A stretch of DNA of 64,000 bases from Tubulanus polymorphus (GCF_964204645.1 NC_134031.1:15249307-15313306), one strand, 5' to 3'. Shown: positions 44,946 through 56,782, counted from the first letter of the stretch. Numbers and translations: made by a program. Notes: a model not told the origin generated them from the letters alone.

Positions 44946-46250
44946 GTGGGTGGGGTCCAGGGAAGTGAAAGGTTCTTAAAAGGTTCTTCTCTGACCTCTC
45001 CCCCCTCCGTTGGGAAAAATGAACATCGAGCCCACTTATAATGCCCTGCGTGGCGCTTAGCGGACTGAGGGTGTTTAGAAAAAAAGGGAAGTGAAAAGTG
45101 ACCATATAAGTTATTGCTGTAACGACATAGCCTTTTTATATGGCCGACAACCGTGAGGGGGTACTCGACAATAAAGAAACGTTTTGAAATTTTGAGGAGA
45201 ATTTGGCGAGATTTCCACGAAGTTCAATAATGAAATCCATATGAAACTAATTATAAAAATACACACTACCACAACTACAATCCCATCGTTGTATATTCAT
45301 CATGAGGAAATACCACCTCTTTTTGTTTTATATTCACCATAATTGAAAAAATGTCATTTAGGATTTCTTTATGGGGACCTTCAAATTTAGGGGAGGGGAC
45401 TCTCTAGGCCCCCTCAAAATCCACCCCTGAAGTTTCGATCTCCTGGACCGCCATGGCAGTTGCTTGTTATTTTTTCTTCAAATTATCGTTCGTGGCTCTT
45501 TCCTGTCTCTCCCACAGATCTAGACGTTCGTCGATATGTCAAGCTTTACTCCGGGTCCTCATCGAACCCTCGACATCGCGTGAAACATTACCGATAACGA
45601 CAACGAAGAACCCTCGTTATGGACGACGGAGTGCGAGAGAAATCCACCGCGATGCTTTCCCACACCCCGGTGTTCGACAAAACACAGGAAACAAGCGCCG
45701 CCCAACGTAAAATGCGTAACGCCTATATATAATTCTAGAAAATTCTGTGGAATTTACATAAATTCTGAGAAAGACTTGTCAATTGAAGTTATTTTCTCTC
45801 GTCGGTTTAGCAATTTCCGGAGCAATTTCAAAGGATTCGAGGTATGGATTTAACGGTTGGTGATAATTTGAAAAAGCTGACCGATCCTTTTGTTCTGTTA
45901 TTGAAGTGTATACATTTTTCAGTATCTCTTCAAAAACGCCGAATAGAAAAAAGTTTTTTTTAGCCTAAAGTCGTTCCGTGAAATGAGATGAAATCTAAGA
46001 ATTGTGAGTAGCGGTAATGTAGCACGGTAAATGAATAAGGTCATTCTTTAGAAATATCGTGTTTATGCCTTCCTTCCGATTCGGTGTTTCTCCCACACAC
46101 AGTGGCTGTTGTAATCCGCAGGCCCATGCAGCATCCTCCGCGCGGCCCGGTGTCCAGTTTCAAAAACAATTCGTTAGATTTATTTCTAGTTTGATATATT
46201 GTTATTTTTGCAAGAATTCGTTGATATTCATGTAGTTCACAAAGGTTATA

Positions 46251-46588
46251 TCACTGTATTATTTGTACACGTTGAGAAACAACAAGCAGCGCTATAGCAG
46301 ACGCCAACGAGCAAATTAACAACCAAACTGGTAAAAAGCAATTGGTAATAAGCAATTGGCAATTGGCAATTGGCACGGTGGTCCAGGAAATCCGAGTTTC
46401 GTAATGTATCTTTTTTAAGGTACCGGGTCTCAAATTGTCTTTGAATTAAGACCAAGAGTTTATCGAATAAGGTAAAGAAGTAAAGTGAAGTAACCCCGAG
46501 GTTTCGACTGCACCCTCCCTGACGACGAAGTCCCCGAGTGCTGCCCCCTAACGACGGGGGCTGTACTGTCCTTACCTTGTACAAGCAT
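46251..46588 (-). CDS. Possible small secreted-peptide or signal-peptide gene (weak)
   Basis: On the minus strand ATGCTTGTACAAG^GTAAGG (46588-46576) can splice to an exon after CTTTTTACCAG at 46327 ending in TGA at 46251, giving 29 residues, MLVQVWLLICSLASAIALLV plus a short tail. It reads like a signal peptide. A full CRE palindrome TGACGTCA lies at 46616-46623, just upstream. It is upstream of and co-oriented with the Ly6-like exons, so it might supply their signal peptide if a different donor were used, but I see no good donor in the right phase. Confidence 0.22.
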
Positions 46589-46615
46589 CAATAGCAAGCA
46601 CGCGTATTGCACAAA

Positions 46616-46623
46616 TGACGTCA
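46616..46623. promoter_or_regulatory. CRE-like palindrome
   Basis: Exact TGACGTCA, about 28 bp upstream of the weak ATG exon at 46588. This matches the CREB/ATF consensus. Chance occurrence in 64 kb is possible, but its position beside a donor-bearing ATG exon makes a promoter plausible. Confidence 0.35.
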
Positions 46624-48714
46624 TCGCCGTTTAAAATCACGAACTACCGCTGGATATAAACAACAGCGCTATTCGAATAATGTGAATCCTCGATTCGGGG
46701 TTAATCCCCAAAATATAAAATATTGTTCAAGGATTCAGGTTAATCCTATAGCTCTGTGGTGCGTGTGTTTTATATTAATCCAGGAGTCGAAGCGTCTGTT
46801 GTTTGCGTGTTGTATAATTATTATTCCTGAGGGATATTTTAATCAAGTCGCCTCTCATTAGTCATGTTTTAATCACACGCGTAATCAACAGTTTATATCA
46901 CTAATGTTTAAATGTGCGTCTCCTAGCTGTCTCCTCTGCCTCTCTCTGTCTCTCTCAAACTGGTCCACTTGGATTTAAACTTTTCATTCGAAGAGTTAAA
47001 CAAACAAATAGCGATTTTATTTGTATCCAAATAATCATCCAGAATAACCGTATTTGACGGCGGCGTATGTGACGCAAAACTAGCTGTATAATGCAGATCT
47101 GGAATAATAATAAAACCTGTTGTACGCATACAGCACAGTTAGTAGTGAGTACTCCCGGATCACTGACTACTCCTCGAACAGCAGCTGTTTCATCAAATAC
47201 AAAATGTAAAATATGAGACACCGACTGGGAATATATTAAACACTCAAAAACTCCCCTCACAACTCCCCTTGACGCCCGAACAACTCCCCTTACACGACTC
47301 ACACGATCCCCTCACAACTCCCCTCACACCTCCCCTCGCAACTCTCACTGACACCACTCACACGATCTCCTCACAACTCCCCTGACAACACTCACGACTC
47401 CCCTCACAACTCCCTACAACGCCCCTGACACATCCCCTGACACCCCTCACAACTTTCCTCACAACTCCCCTGACACCTCCCCTCACAACTCCATAAGGGT
47501 TTTAAAGTTAGTGCGAGATAGTTGTGGTTCGATGAATGACGTTGTGTACGATTGGTTTGTTATTCATTTTCAAATGAACGAGAGCTAGGTTCGGAACCGG
47601 GACGTCTCGGTCTTTCCTCTTCACTATTAGACATGAACCATTACCGTTTCGAACCCGGGACACCCCTGTACATCCTCTATTCAGCATCAGGACCGCTCTG
47701 AATCAATAACGAACCTGCGACACCGGTTCAACTTCGTAAAATATTAATGAGAGTATATCTAGATAGATGGCGCATGCGAAATGTAGTGCAGATCTTTTCA
47801 ATTAATACGGAAATTTGATAGTTCCGCTAAATTCCAATAGATGGCGAACACATGGCCACGAGCAATCTGTGTATATTTAGCATCAGCTAGGACCACTCTG
47901 CTGAATCAGTATCAATTATTACTAGCAGGTTTGATCCTGGGACACCCCTGTACATCATTATTATTCAGCATCAGTACCACGCACTCTGAACCAGTATCAG
48001 TAATTACTTGGTTCGAACCCGGGACACCCGTGTAAGAATCAATGGACTGAGTTCGAATCTAAGACCTCCCGGTTGTCTTCTATTCAGCATATGGGATAAT
48101 CATGTGATGACACCTGGCTATTCGAAAGTATAAACACCCAAACGACGAAATGTAAATCTTGCATTTTATTTGATATCAATAAAATATTGTCGGTACATGC
48201 AGCATATGAATTAATACACACGGATATAGACACGGTTTAAATTTCATCTACGATTACAGATAGACATGGTTTAAATTCATTTAATCTATCATTATAGACT
48301 TTAGTGCAAATATTCATTAGTGGTTTTAATCTCTTGATTCACAATCAACTCTGGCCTAAATCAATGCTGGTTCTACTTAAACTGGTTTAACCGATGTATT
48401 TGTCAGTAACTACTAAATAAGTCTATTTACAAAATAATCTCTATTAAATCTACATATAAAATATACACAAGACTTTTCATAACAAAATTATCATTTTACA
48501 TAAAACATTCTATAGCAACCATAGTAACGCAAAATATACTCATTTCTTAATTCCAAAAAATTTCGAAAACAAATAGAAAATTTCAATGCACAGAATTCAA
48601 TGTATAAGTTTTACAAGATTTTGGTCCCAGTTTTTCAAGGTTTTGGTCCCCCCAGTCTCTTAAAGGAATGTAATTATCTTTTACTGGGGAATTCACAAAT
48701 TTATCCCGCAGGCA

Positions 48715-49162
48715 TTAAACCACATCACCAACTGACTGGTTAAACCAAATCACCAACTGACCGGTTAAACCAAATCACCGACTTACTGGTTAAATAAGAT
48801 CGCCAACTGACTGGTTAAACCACATCGCCGACTAACTGGTCAAATAAGATCGCCGACTGACCAATTAAACCAAATCACCGACTAACTGGTTAAATAAGAT
48901 CGCCGACTGACTGGTTTAACCACAATGCGACTGAATGTAAAATCAGATTGCTGGCTAACTTGTTAAACCACAACGCTGACTGACTGGTTAAACCACATCA
49001 TCGACTGACTGGTTAAACCACATCCCCAACTGACTGGTTAAACCACATCGCCGACTGACTGGTTAAACCACAGCACTGACTGGTTAAACCAGATCATCGA
49101 CTGACTGGTTAAACCCCATTGCCATTTAACTGACAGGTAACATTAGATCCCCTACGGACTGG
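48715..49162. repeat. 25-bp minisatellite made of the DOK C-terminal codons and stop
   Basis: About 17 units of 25 bp. On the minus strand the unit is CAGTCAGTCGGCGATGTGGT TTAAC. The DOK coding end is CAG TCC GTC GGC GAT CTC ATC TAA C, so each unit is an altered copy of the last seven codons plus stop. Copies near 48793 and 48893 read GGCGATCTTATTTAA, i.e. GDLI-stop with synonymous changes. The array starts directly at the stop codon and would lie in the 3' UTR. Confidence 0.92.
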
Positions 49163-52100
49163 TTAGATGAGATCGCCGACGGACTGAGCTCGTTTAGTGA
49201 TTCCCTCCGCTGGTGAATTTAACTGATTGTCATTCAGTGTATGTCTATTGTTGTCTATTGTTGTATCGGCACGGCGACGGATGACCCGTTGTTCGGGTGA
49301 TTTCTGTTTGACGTACGATGCATTATTTTTCGACGGTTTATTTGAGATGATAACCCCGCTGATTTTAACCGAATCTTTTCCATTGTTTTTCTCGTTGCTA
49401 CGGTGATTTTTATTACGTTTTCTCAGCGTGAACAGCGCGGCTAATCTCGATTCGCGTTTTTTCGTTTCGGTCGGTGGGTCGGTCCCGCTGTCCGGACTTG
49501 ATTTTCGACCATTTTTACCCATATCCGGATTCGATTGAGTTTTTAACATTTTTTTCTGTTTCGCCTTTTTTATATCTAAACTCCTGAAATCGTTGATCGA
49601 ATTAATCGTATTTTCGTTTAGTTCCGTGTAAGTGACGTCATCGCCGTCGCTGTGCCGCGGTCCGATACTGTGCCGCGGTCCGTAACTTTCCGGCGATATC
49701 AATCCGGTGAAGGGCATCGGGACCATTTTGTCTTCGTCTATTTTCATGTACGTATTCTCGGAACCTTCGATGCTGACTTTGCGCGATAATCTCAATTGCG
49801 TAGAAGAGCGCCCTCGCGCCGGTTTAGGCGGTACTAATTCCGGACCGACCTCGCAACTCGAAGTTGCGCGGGTATAGTTTGACCGAGCCGCGGTCCGAGT
49901 CGGAGTCTGCGCCGCAGTCCGAGGTTTTATGGATGTTTCAATGTAGTCGGATGTATCTATGTAAGCGGATTCGGGTTCGCCGGCTGCCGGTAACGGCGGT
50001 GGTTGCCGATAGTTACGAGGAGTGGCCACTCCCTCCGATCTGGTCTCGTTCAAAATATCTTCCAAACTTTCGCAGTTATTCGGAGATAATACAATAGGGG
50101 GCGAACGCGTAGTCGATACTTTTCTCGTATCGTTCAACAAATCGAGGTTTTCGCGACTTTTCTGAACGTCTTCCATCGGCAAATACCCGCACTCGTCTGC
50201 GTCGAGAGCGTCGACGTTATTCCGCGGCGACCTTGACCGACGCGTATCCGCGTTGTACCGATACCCGTTGCTAGGGTTTCGATGATGAGCGGTATCTACG
50301 TTCGATTTCGAGCGTTGATAAACTCGAGGCACACGAGGGGTCGACGTGAAAACCTCGTCAGTACAATTCAAATCCTCGTATAGTCTCGTCGCGCCGCCGC
50401 CGCCCCCTGCTGGTGAATCGTTTACCGATTTCGTTTGTCTCGGAGGAAGCGGGCCGCTAGCTCGTCTCCGTGGTAACGGCGGAGGTGGTTCATCGCTGGT
50501 ATTCAATAATGACTTCCTGAAAAACATCATTGATGGTATATTGGCTTAACACCAGGTGGCACTGCACTGTATTCCATTACTTTTTATTATATATTATCAT
50601 TTATTTCTTAATTTTTATTATAAATCATTTATACATAGTTTGGCTGTACTTTAAGTGATGAACCCTGTAAAAACTATTTGAATTTGAATACGTTTAATAC
50701 CGTCGATATTTTGAAAAACCCAACTGTCCAATTGGCTAAATTCATCCAAAATCGTTATCGTAGTCGCATCATACACACTAGGTGGCACTGCTTACCGTTC
50801 TTGTTCCAATTTCTCTTTGACCGATTGTAACAATGCGTGGTCGACATCGGGTGCTGCTGTGGCAACCAGATCAGGTACATTTCTCATTTTAAATTCAGTT
50901 TCTATAAAATCAATATAAGAAGACACAGTGTAAGGGGTAGAGAGGGGAGAGAGGTACAGAGGTTAGTAAGGGAGAGAGGGAGGGAGGTAGAGAGGTTGTA
51001 AGGGAGAGAGGGAGGGAGGTAGAGAGGTTGTAAGGGAGAGAGGGAAGGAGGTAGAGAGGTTGTAAGGGAGAGAGGGAGGCAGAGAGGTTGTAAGGGAGAG
51101 AGGGAGGCAGAGAGGTTGTAAGGGAGAGAGGGAAGGAGGTAGAGAGGTTGTAAGGGAGAGAGGGGGAGGTGGAGAGGTTGTAAGGGAGAGAAGGAGGCAG
51201 AGAAGTTGTAAGGGAGAGAGGGAGGGAGGTAGAGAGGTTGTAAGGGAGAGAGGGAGGGAGGTAGAGAGGTTGTAAGGGAGAGAGGGAGGGAGGTAGAGAG
51301 GTTGTAAGGGAGAGAGGGAGGGAGGTAGAGAGGTTGTAAGGGAGAGGAGGCAGAGAGGTTGTAAGGGAGAGAGGGAGGGAGGTAGAGAGGTTGTAAGGGA
51401 GAGAGGTTTGTCGTACCTTGTTGAAATAGATGATCGTAAAAACCACTGTTACGACTCTGTTCTATCAAACGTGAAGATCGCGGGTTCAAAACTGTTAAAT
51501 TCCTCAAACGGTCGTATTCTTCATTCATCACTGCACCAACATCTACCAACTAGACAACAATAAACACATAGTTACTACCACTAGGGGGCGCTCAGGGAGG
51601 ACAGGCATATACAGAAAATGGAAGGGGACTCGAGTAGAGGGGAGGGGTCTAAGGGATTCCAACACCGGCAGATACAACATTGTCTACGACAACAACCACT
51701 ATACGAGACAAATATAACTGTGCTTACCCCAACAACTTATCCTCTATTCAACTCACTGATAAGCGGTACATTATAGAACAATTCGATATAGTTCTTAATC
51801 TGAGACTAGTAACAGCAGGATTGTTTAAATCTGGGAATAACCTACCTCCGCGACGCTGTGCTCTTGATGTATGAAATGGTCCAACAATCCAAATATTTCG
51901 TTATCTTGATCTCTGCGAGTTCGAAATTCGTAAATCCCTTCTCCGAACGGAGCGCGCCTTCCCGCGATGACCGTGAACGAGCCCTTGCCGCTCGTTTGAT
52001 ACGTACGTATCGATTTCAACGGCCATTGCGCGATCATCGCACGACTCGACTGAAAATATAAACCGGACGTGATCGGCGGGTGCTGTCGCGTAGTGAGTAA

Positions 52101-54409
52101 AACGGGAACTAATACGACACGTACCTGTATAGCTAAACTGACCCCCCACGGAGATATATGTAAGTAACACACTGTATTCACACTGCCGATAGATTGATGA
52201 GAAACTGAATTCACAGGAGAAACTAAAAACGATTGACCTATCAAATGAATAAATAAATAAATCAGTCAATAAATAACTAGTTTACAGGAGAAACTAAAAA
52301 CGATTGACCTGTCAAATAGATAGATAAATAAATAAATAAATCAATTAATCAATTGATCAATGAATAAATAAATATCATAAATAAATAAATAGATAGATAA
52401 ATAAATCAATCAATCAATTTATCAATGAATAAATCACTTAATAGATAAATACCGGTAAATCAATAAACATTTATAGATAAATAAATAAATCAATAAACAA
52501 ATATTATAGATAAATAAATAAATCAATCAATCATTCAATCATACAGTTAATCAGAAAATGGAGAGAGTTACTTTACCTTCTAAATCTTGTTTGAGAGCAG
52601 TTTGGGTTTGTAAATAATAAACGAATTCATCGATTAAACGTTGATTCGTCGAGGCGATGAAAACTTTCTGATTCTGCGTGCGAATTTCGCAGACGAATTT
52701 AGAATCGATTCTATTTTTAGTAACGCGATACATCGGCCATAACGATATGCGACCTATAATTAAAGAAAAAATAACGCGATGATAGCTTGCTTGCAATGTG
52801 ACAACGGGAATAGGACAAGATGACATTGATATAAAATGGTGAACGGAAAAAATGGCCAAGGAAAAAAGGCCAAGGTATTTGCCTAGGAAAAAATGGCCAC
52901 GGAAAAAAAGGCCAAGGAAGATTATATAGAAAACTAACCATCATTTCATTGACTAACAAGAAATCAAATGCTGATGTTTTGACATGTCATTTTTTGAGAT
53001 TATTAGATCTATTCCTGGATAAGTTAAGGTAAATCTGTGATGAGCATATCTCATTTCGATGTTATCAGACACTACACCAGTTTGCTATATAAATCACCGG
53101 ACAATTTCAATGCATTTACCTTTGATGATTTAAGACAGTCTGTACCCTAATAGCTTACTTAGATGTTTTGAAGTATTAATTGAGTTAATTTATCAAGTTT
53201 AAATTTATCACTATCAAGTTTATCCGTTGACCACTTGCATGTTAGTTCTTGATATATTCATTATATGTAGTAATGAAATGATATGTAAGTTCGTCACATT
53301 TCTGAACTCATTCTACCGATTTCAATTGTTTTAAGCCCCATTAAAAATAAATGAGGTCAATAAATTGAGAGCTTAATGTTTTATTGTCAGTAGTTTTCAT
53401 AAATTTTCCCTGGCCTTTTTTTCAGTTGCCGTTTTTTTCATGGCCATTTTTTCCTGGCAATTTCTTCCGTGGCCATTTTTTCCTACATTCATTTGGAGAA
53501 GTAACAGAACCATCAGAGAACACTTTTTTACTATAATAATATGTGTCTTATATAGCGCTAAATCAAGCAAGGCTGCTCAGCGCGCTTTACAATTTTTTTG
53601 GCATTATTACCCCAGCTATTTAATATTCTAACATGTATCAGTCATCTCTCCCTGGGAGGAAGAAACACCGAGCCGGCTAACAAGCGCTCAGGAGTTATTC
53701 TATCAGGCCAGGTAGGCCTACCCATTTACTCCCGGGTTGAGAGAGGCAATGAGGATAAGTGCCTTGCCCAAGGACATTTCAGTATTGTACAGTTTTTGAA
53801 CCCATGCCCTGACTTCCCAGAGTCGAAACCCTGTAACCACTCGGCCCACCACTACATAACAGAATAATCAATAACTGGACCTCTCTCCCACCGGACGTAG
53901 TATCAGAACCATCCGTGAACCCTTTTTAAAACAGGTTTGATAAACTATGGCAGGGCTACCGAAACAACGCCCCTATAACTAATCTACAAAAAAAACGAAT
54001 GCCATTTCTTGCAGCAAACGCCGAGAATATTTACAACGAATGAAACGTTGAAATGGTCCTCACTCATTCATTCAAAGGAAAATTTACAGAATAAAGCAGG
54101 AGTGTCGGGGAATTAAAAAAATCCTAATGGATTTGTCTGGTTGAATCCCCGACACAAAACATCAAAATCGATGTAGACATTCGCTACGAAGTCAGTCTAA
54201 TCCTGACAAGCAACTCATCCAGTCTTACCTTTAGCGTCAGTTTGAGGCGAATTTGGTTTTTTATCGTGATATTCGAGATATAATCGATCCGCTTGCCGCA
54301 GCAGGAACCAGTATTTCTCTTTATGTGAACCTTTACCAAGTCTTAACGAAGATTTCTTTTTATCTAGTGCCGGTAATTTCTGGAAGCTTCCCTACAAAGA
54401 TATACTTAC

Positions 54410-54455
<46 letters not shown>

Positions 54456-54492
54456 GACCTAATAATAATAATAATAATAATAATAATGGACC

Positions 54493-54528
<36 letters not shown>

Positions 54529-54864
54529 CTTTTATCAAAGTTGAAAGTTAAAAAATCAATGTCCAAAAATAAAACAGTTGGACTTGGGGTAAACAAAAAT
54601 GTTGAACTTTCAACTAAAAATAGCGGAAATTTAATGATATCTAAATCTGACCTAGAAAAAAAACTGGCTATTATTTATGAGTGTAAGAATGCCGCCTGAG
54701 TTGTAGCCTACTAACAGCCTAATATACTGCTTGAGATAGGGGCATGTTGAATAGCGACATTGTCTAGAACCACTAAAGTCACAATGACCTAATTGCACTT
54801 TCTCTTATTTCCTGAATCAATTAACTGGTAATTAACAGATAGGATCAGTCTAGCTCAGTGATAG

Positions 54865-54909
<45 letters not shown>

Positions 54910-55530
54910 TGTGTGGTAGCTATGTGCCTGAAGGTATTAGTTAACCCACCCACACAGCTAGCAGGTGTGGTCAACAACAATAGTAGGGGCCTACAGCTAA
55001 ACAAGACTTAATAACTGACTATTTGTCTAAATAACTGATTGTCTATTTCTTTAAATAAATGACTGTCTATTTCTCGTAAATGACTGTCTAGTTTATGTTT
55101 TAAGTTTAAATGAAGAATCATTTTTGAAGAATCATAATTTATTAGGACTGCCTGTTTCCCGTGGAGCTGCTTTCCATCCCAGGCATCCAGACCCCCTCAC
55201 ATCCATGCTGCCCTGATCCCTGCCCACACCTCAATCCCATCCTCTCTCCCTTCGTCTCAGCACGAGAAACACTGCAGCGCCAGCAGTCTGACTGAGTAGT
55301 TAGTGGGGTAAAAACGAATTCATTTTTTCGTCCATTCGTTCATTCTCCGAGCTCTTAGTAACTAGGGTAGTCTCATTTTCCCCCCTGTGTAAAACCCTTA
55401 TTATCGTTGGCTTTTTCACAGCCACTGCCCACTGGCACTGCCCAGCAGCCGAGTCAGACTCACTCACAGTCACAGTCTCACTCAGTCAGAAACTTACCTC
55501 GAATATCACTTCCTGACTTTCCTCAGCCAT
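49163..55530 (-). CDS. DOK-family PH-PTB adaptor protein
   Basis: Cytoplasmic docking protein expected to bind phosphotyrosine receptors and recruit SH2 proteins. Eight coding exons in continuous phase: 55498-55530, 54229-54391, 52577-52753, 52125-52237, 51846-52049, 51417-51549, 50796-50901 and 49163-50516, giving 760 aa. Residues 12-125 form a PH domain (HKEKYWFLLRQADRLYLEYH; KVFIASTNQRLIDEFVYYL). Residues 128-265 form an IRS-type PTB domain (WPLKSIRTYQTSGKGSFTV; AGRRAPFGEGIYEF; FGLLDHFIHQ). The long last exon is disordered, with polyproline (EPPPPLPRRR), basic runs and candidate tyrosine sites YEDL, GYLPM (about residue 421, a PI3K-type YxxM), YIDTSDYIET, NTYMKI and VTYTEL. The PTB signature AGRR.P.G favours DOK over IRS, but the length and YxxM are IRS-like. 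The start is MAEESQEVIFE, following AGAATTGAAT. A GCAGCCATTTT motif (YY1-like on the minus strand) lies upstream at about 55692. Confidence 0.88.
50935..51412. repeat. Purine-rich minisatellite in DOK intron
   Basis: About 15 units of 28-37 bp (TTGTAAGGGAGAGAGGGAGG, GAGGTAGAGAGG). It begins about 8 nt past the DOK donor at 51417/51416 and fills most of the intron to 50902. The transcript strand is a nearly continuous polypyrimidine tract running up to the next acceptor. The leucine/proline/serine open frames are repeat translations. Confidence 0.93.
52200..52310. repeat. Duplicated 3' splice site of a DOK exon
   Basis: On the minus strand the real junction TTTGATAG^GTCAATCGTTTTTAG with TTTCTCCTGTGAATTCAG (exon start 52237) is preceded about 66 bp upstream by a copy, TTTGACAG^GTCAATCGTTTTTAG with TTTCTCCTGTAAACTAG. 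All three frames of the copy soon meet a stop, so it is a decoy. Confidence 0.85.
52240..52545. repeat. AATAAATC-type microsatellite in DOK intron
   Basis: Interrupted tetranucleotide array of AATA, AATC, GATA and TCAA units between two DOK exons, resembling the tract in KCNT at 3845-4000. Confidence 0.88.
52846..53487. mobile_element. Element with GGAAAAAATGGCCA-type inverted tandem ends
   Basis: The left end (52846-52920) consists of four to five GGAAAAAATGGCCAAG units. The right end (53405-53487) has the inverse (CATGGCCATTTTTTCCTGG). The interior of about 480 bp is AT-rich without coding sequence. It sits in a DOK intron and resembles a fold-back transposon with subterminal repeats. Confidence 0.65.
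53537..53872 (+). mobile_element. SINE-like dispersed repeat
   Basis: Starts TATATAGCGCTAAATCAAGC and includes AGTGCCTTGCCCAAGGACA and a tRNA-like tail GTCGAAACCCTGTAACCACTCGG. I recall this phrase family (CCTTGCCCAAGGACA..GAACC..CCACTCGGCC) as widespread in marine invertebrate genomes. The short open frame across it is not a gene. Confidence 0.55.
54405..54525. repeat. (AAT)n microsatellite
   Basis: Three AATAATAAT runs separated by AGACCT and GGACCG, beginning about 15 nt upstream of the acceptor of the DOK exon at 54391. A (GT)n run follows at 54868-54918. Confidence 0.97.
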
Positions 55531-56331
55531 ATTCAATTCTCCAAATCCTGTCACGATCGTTCTCTCTATTGACTATTTACTTGTTAATAATACTAAACGA
55601 TTCCTCGTATCCAATCATTGTTGTGGCCGCCCGCACCCGCTCGCTCGTGTCCGTGTTGTTTGTGAGGCGTTTGTGACTCAATTTTTAATTGCAGCCATTT
55701 TGTTTACGCTATTTAAGTGTCGCATTCTAACGACAAACGCGTGAACCATAATGGTTATAAATAACCCATATTGGTCGCCCGCGATAGGTTTAGAGCCCCT
55801 ATTAAGCACCACCTAGACTGGTTGCCGGTCTAACTGCTGGCACGGGCAAACATTCTAAATCCGACCAATTATTTAAAGGCAAAGTAGTTAGTCCGCTGAA
55901 CAAATAGAGTAAAAACAATTAATTCGAATATATACGTAAACTCTTTATTTGTGGCGGCTAAATAAATACAATACAATAAATAAAACATTTATATTTAGTG
56001 TTGACGTAATTCTCTGAGCAGAAATTATTGATAGTATATACTAGTCTGAATACACCAGTCGTTGTTACCGGTTCCCTACATCGTTGTTTGTAGAACAACG
56101 GCTAGGTACTAGACTATGATAATACCGGACACAGTAAACAGCGTAGTATCCCACAAGTAACAAAATGCACAGTATTCCTGTAGGATAGCTATCAGGACAA
56201 AGTCGTAACTAGTTAGTTACCTAATCATTGGTGGTGAAGCTTTTTATACCAAGAAAATATCCGATCGCAAACTAGAGGCCACAGAGCGGTTACTGACTAA
56301 GTCGAAACGTTCAAAATAAACTACTATAGTC

Positions 56332-56488
56332 TATTTATTAATGGATGAGACCTGTTTTTCTGAGATTTTTCGCTTACTTTTACTTACGTACACCTCATTT
56401 GGGTTTAAGACCTAAATGAGGTGTGTACCGGTACTCCAAAAAGTAAGCGAAATATCCCAGAGAAACGGGTCTCATCCATTAATAAATG
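56332..56488. repeat. Fold-back inverted repeat
   Basis: Left arm TTATTAATGGATGAGACC through AGATTTTTCGCTTAC is complementary to the right arm AAGTAAGCGAAATATCCCAG through GGTCTCATCCATTAATAAA. An inner pair CACCTCATTTGGG and CCTAAATGAGGTG sits at the loop. It is preceded by GTCGAAACGTTCAAAATAAAC, linking it to the GAAACGTT repeat family. Confidence 0.8.
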
Positions 56489-56675
56489 GACATCAGTTCA
56501 AAGAAACATTTCAGACTCGTTTTTTCTGTATTCATAGGCGTCCCCAAAGGGGTGCGATGTAGCCAGGGTATCCCTTTTTGAGATAGCTAACTTCTAGTTA
56601 GTTATCTATGTAATCAATGTTCAAGATTTTTCTTGCCTATTTGACTAGTCTTTTAACTCTAGATGTTAGAGCCTG

Positions 56676-56782
56676 TGCCCAGTTTCACAAAAACGATTAA
56701 GGCCTAAATCGATTTAACATAAACTGAATTAATGAAGAAATTAAATCGATTTAAGAGATAAACCTTTTTGTGAAACTGGGCC
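56676..56782. mobile_element. Short MITE, GCCCAGTTTCACAAAAA ends
   Basis: Left TGCCCAGTTTCACAAAAAC and right TTTTTGTGAAACTGGGCC form near-perfect inverted ends of about 18 bp around a 70-bp core with AAATCGATTTAA twice. No coding capacity. Confidence 0.75.

Larger units (their letters stand above)
41190..48700. other. Mostly non-coding stretch between Ly6-like and DOK genes
   Basis: No conserved exon recognised. It contains a hairpin at 42291-42396, MITEs at 42783-43053 and 43526-43777, dispersed repeats at 43205-43330 and 44820-44940, an AACAGTTCAACTC palindrome at 44182-44212, and a CRE-like site at 46616. Between 47580 and 48080 there are four or five copies of GAACCCGGGACACC with ATTCAGCATCAG spacers, resembling tRNA-derived SINE B boxes. 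A CpG-rich patch at 45520-45720 has coding-like composition but conflicting open frames. Confidence 0.45.

Noticed and set aside
45453-45710. CpG-rich open frame, plus strand, after a CTCCCACAG acceptor
   Set aside because: Composition looks coding, but three frames are partly open, no family similarity is recognised and there is no convincing partner exon.
50902-51549. 215-codon frame continuing from a DOK exon into the intron
   Set aside because: Only 51417-51549 is coding; the rest runs past the donor into the purine-rich array.
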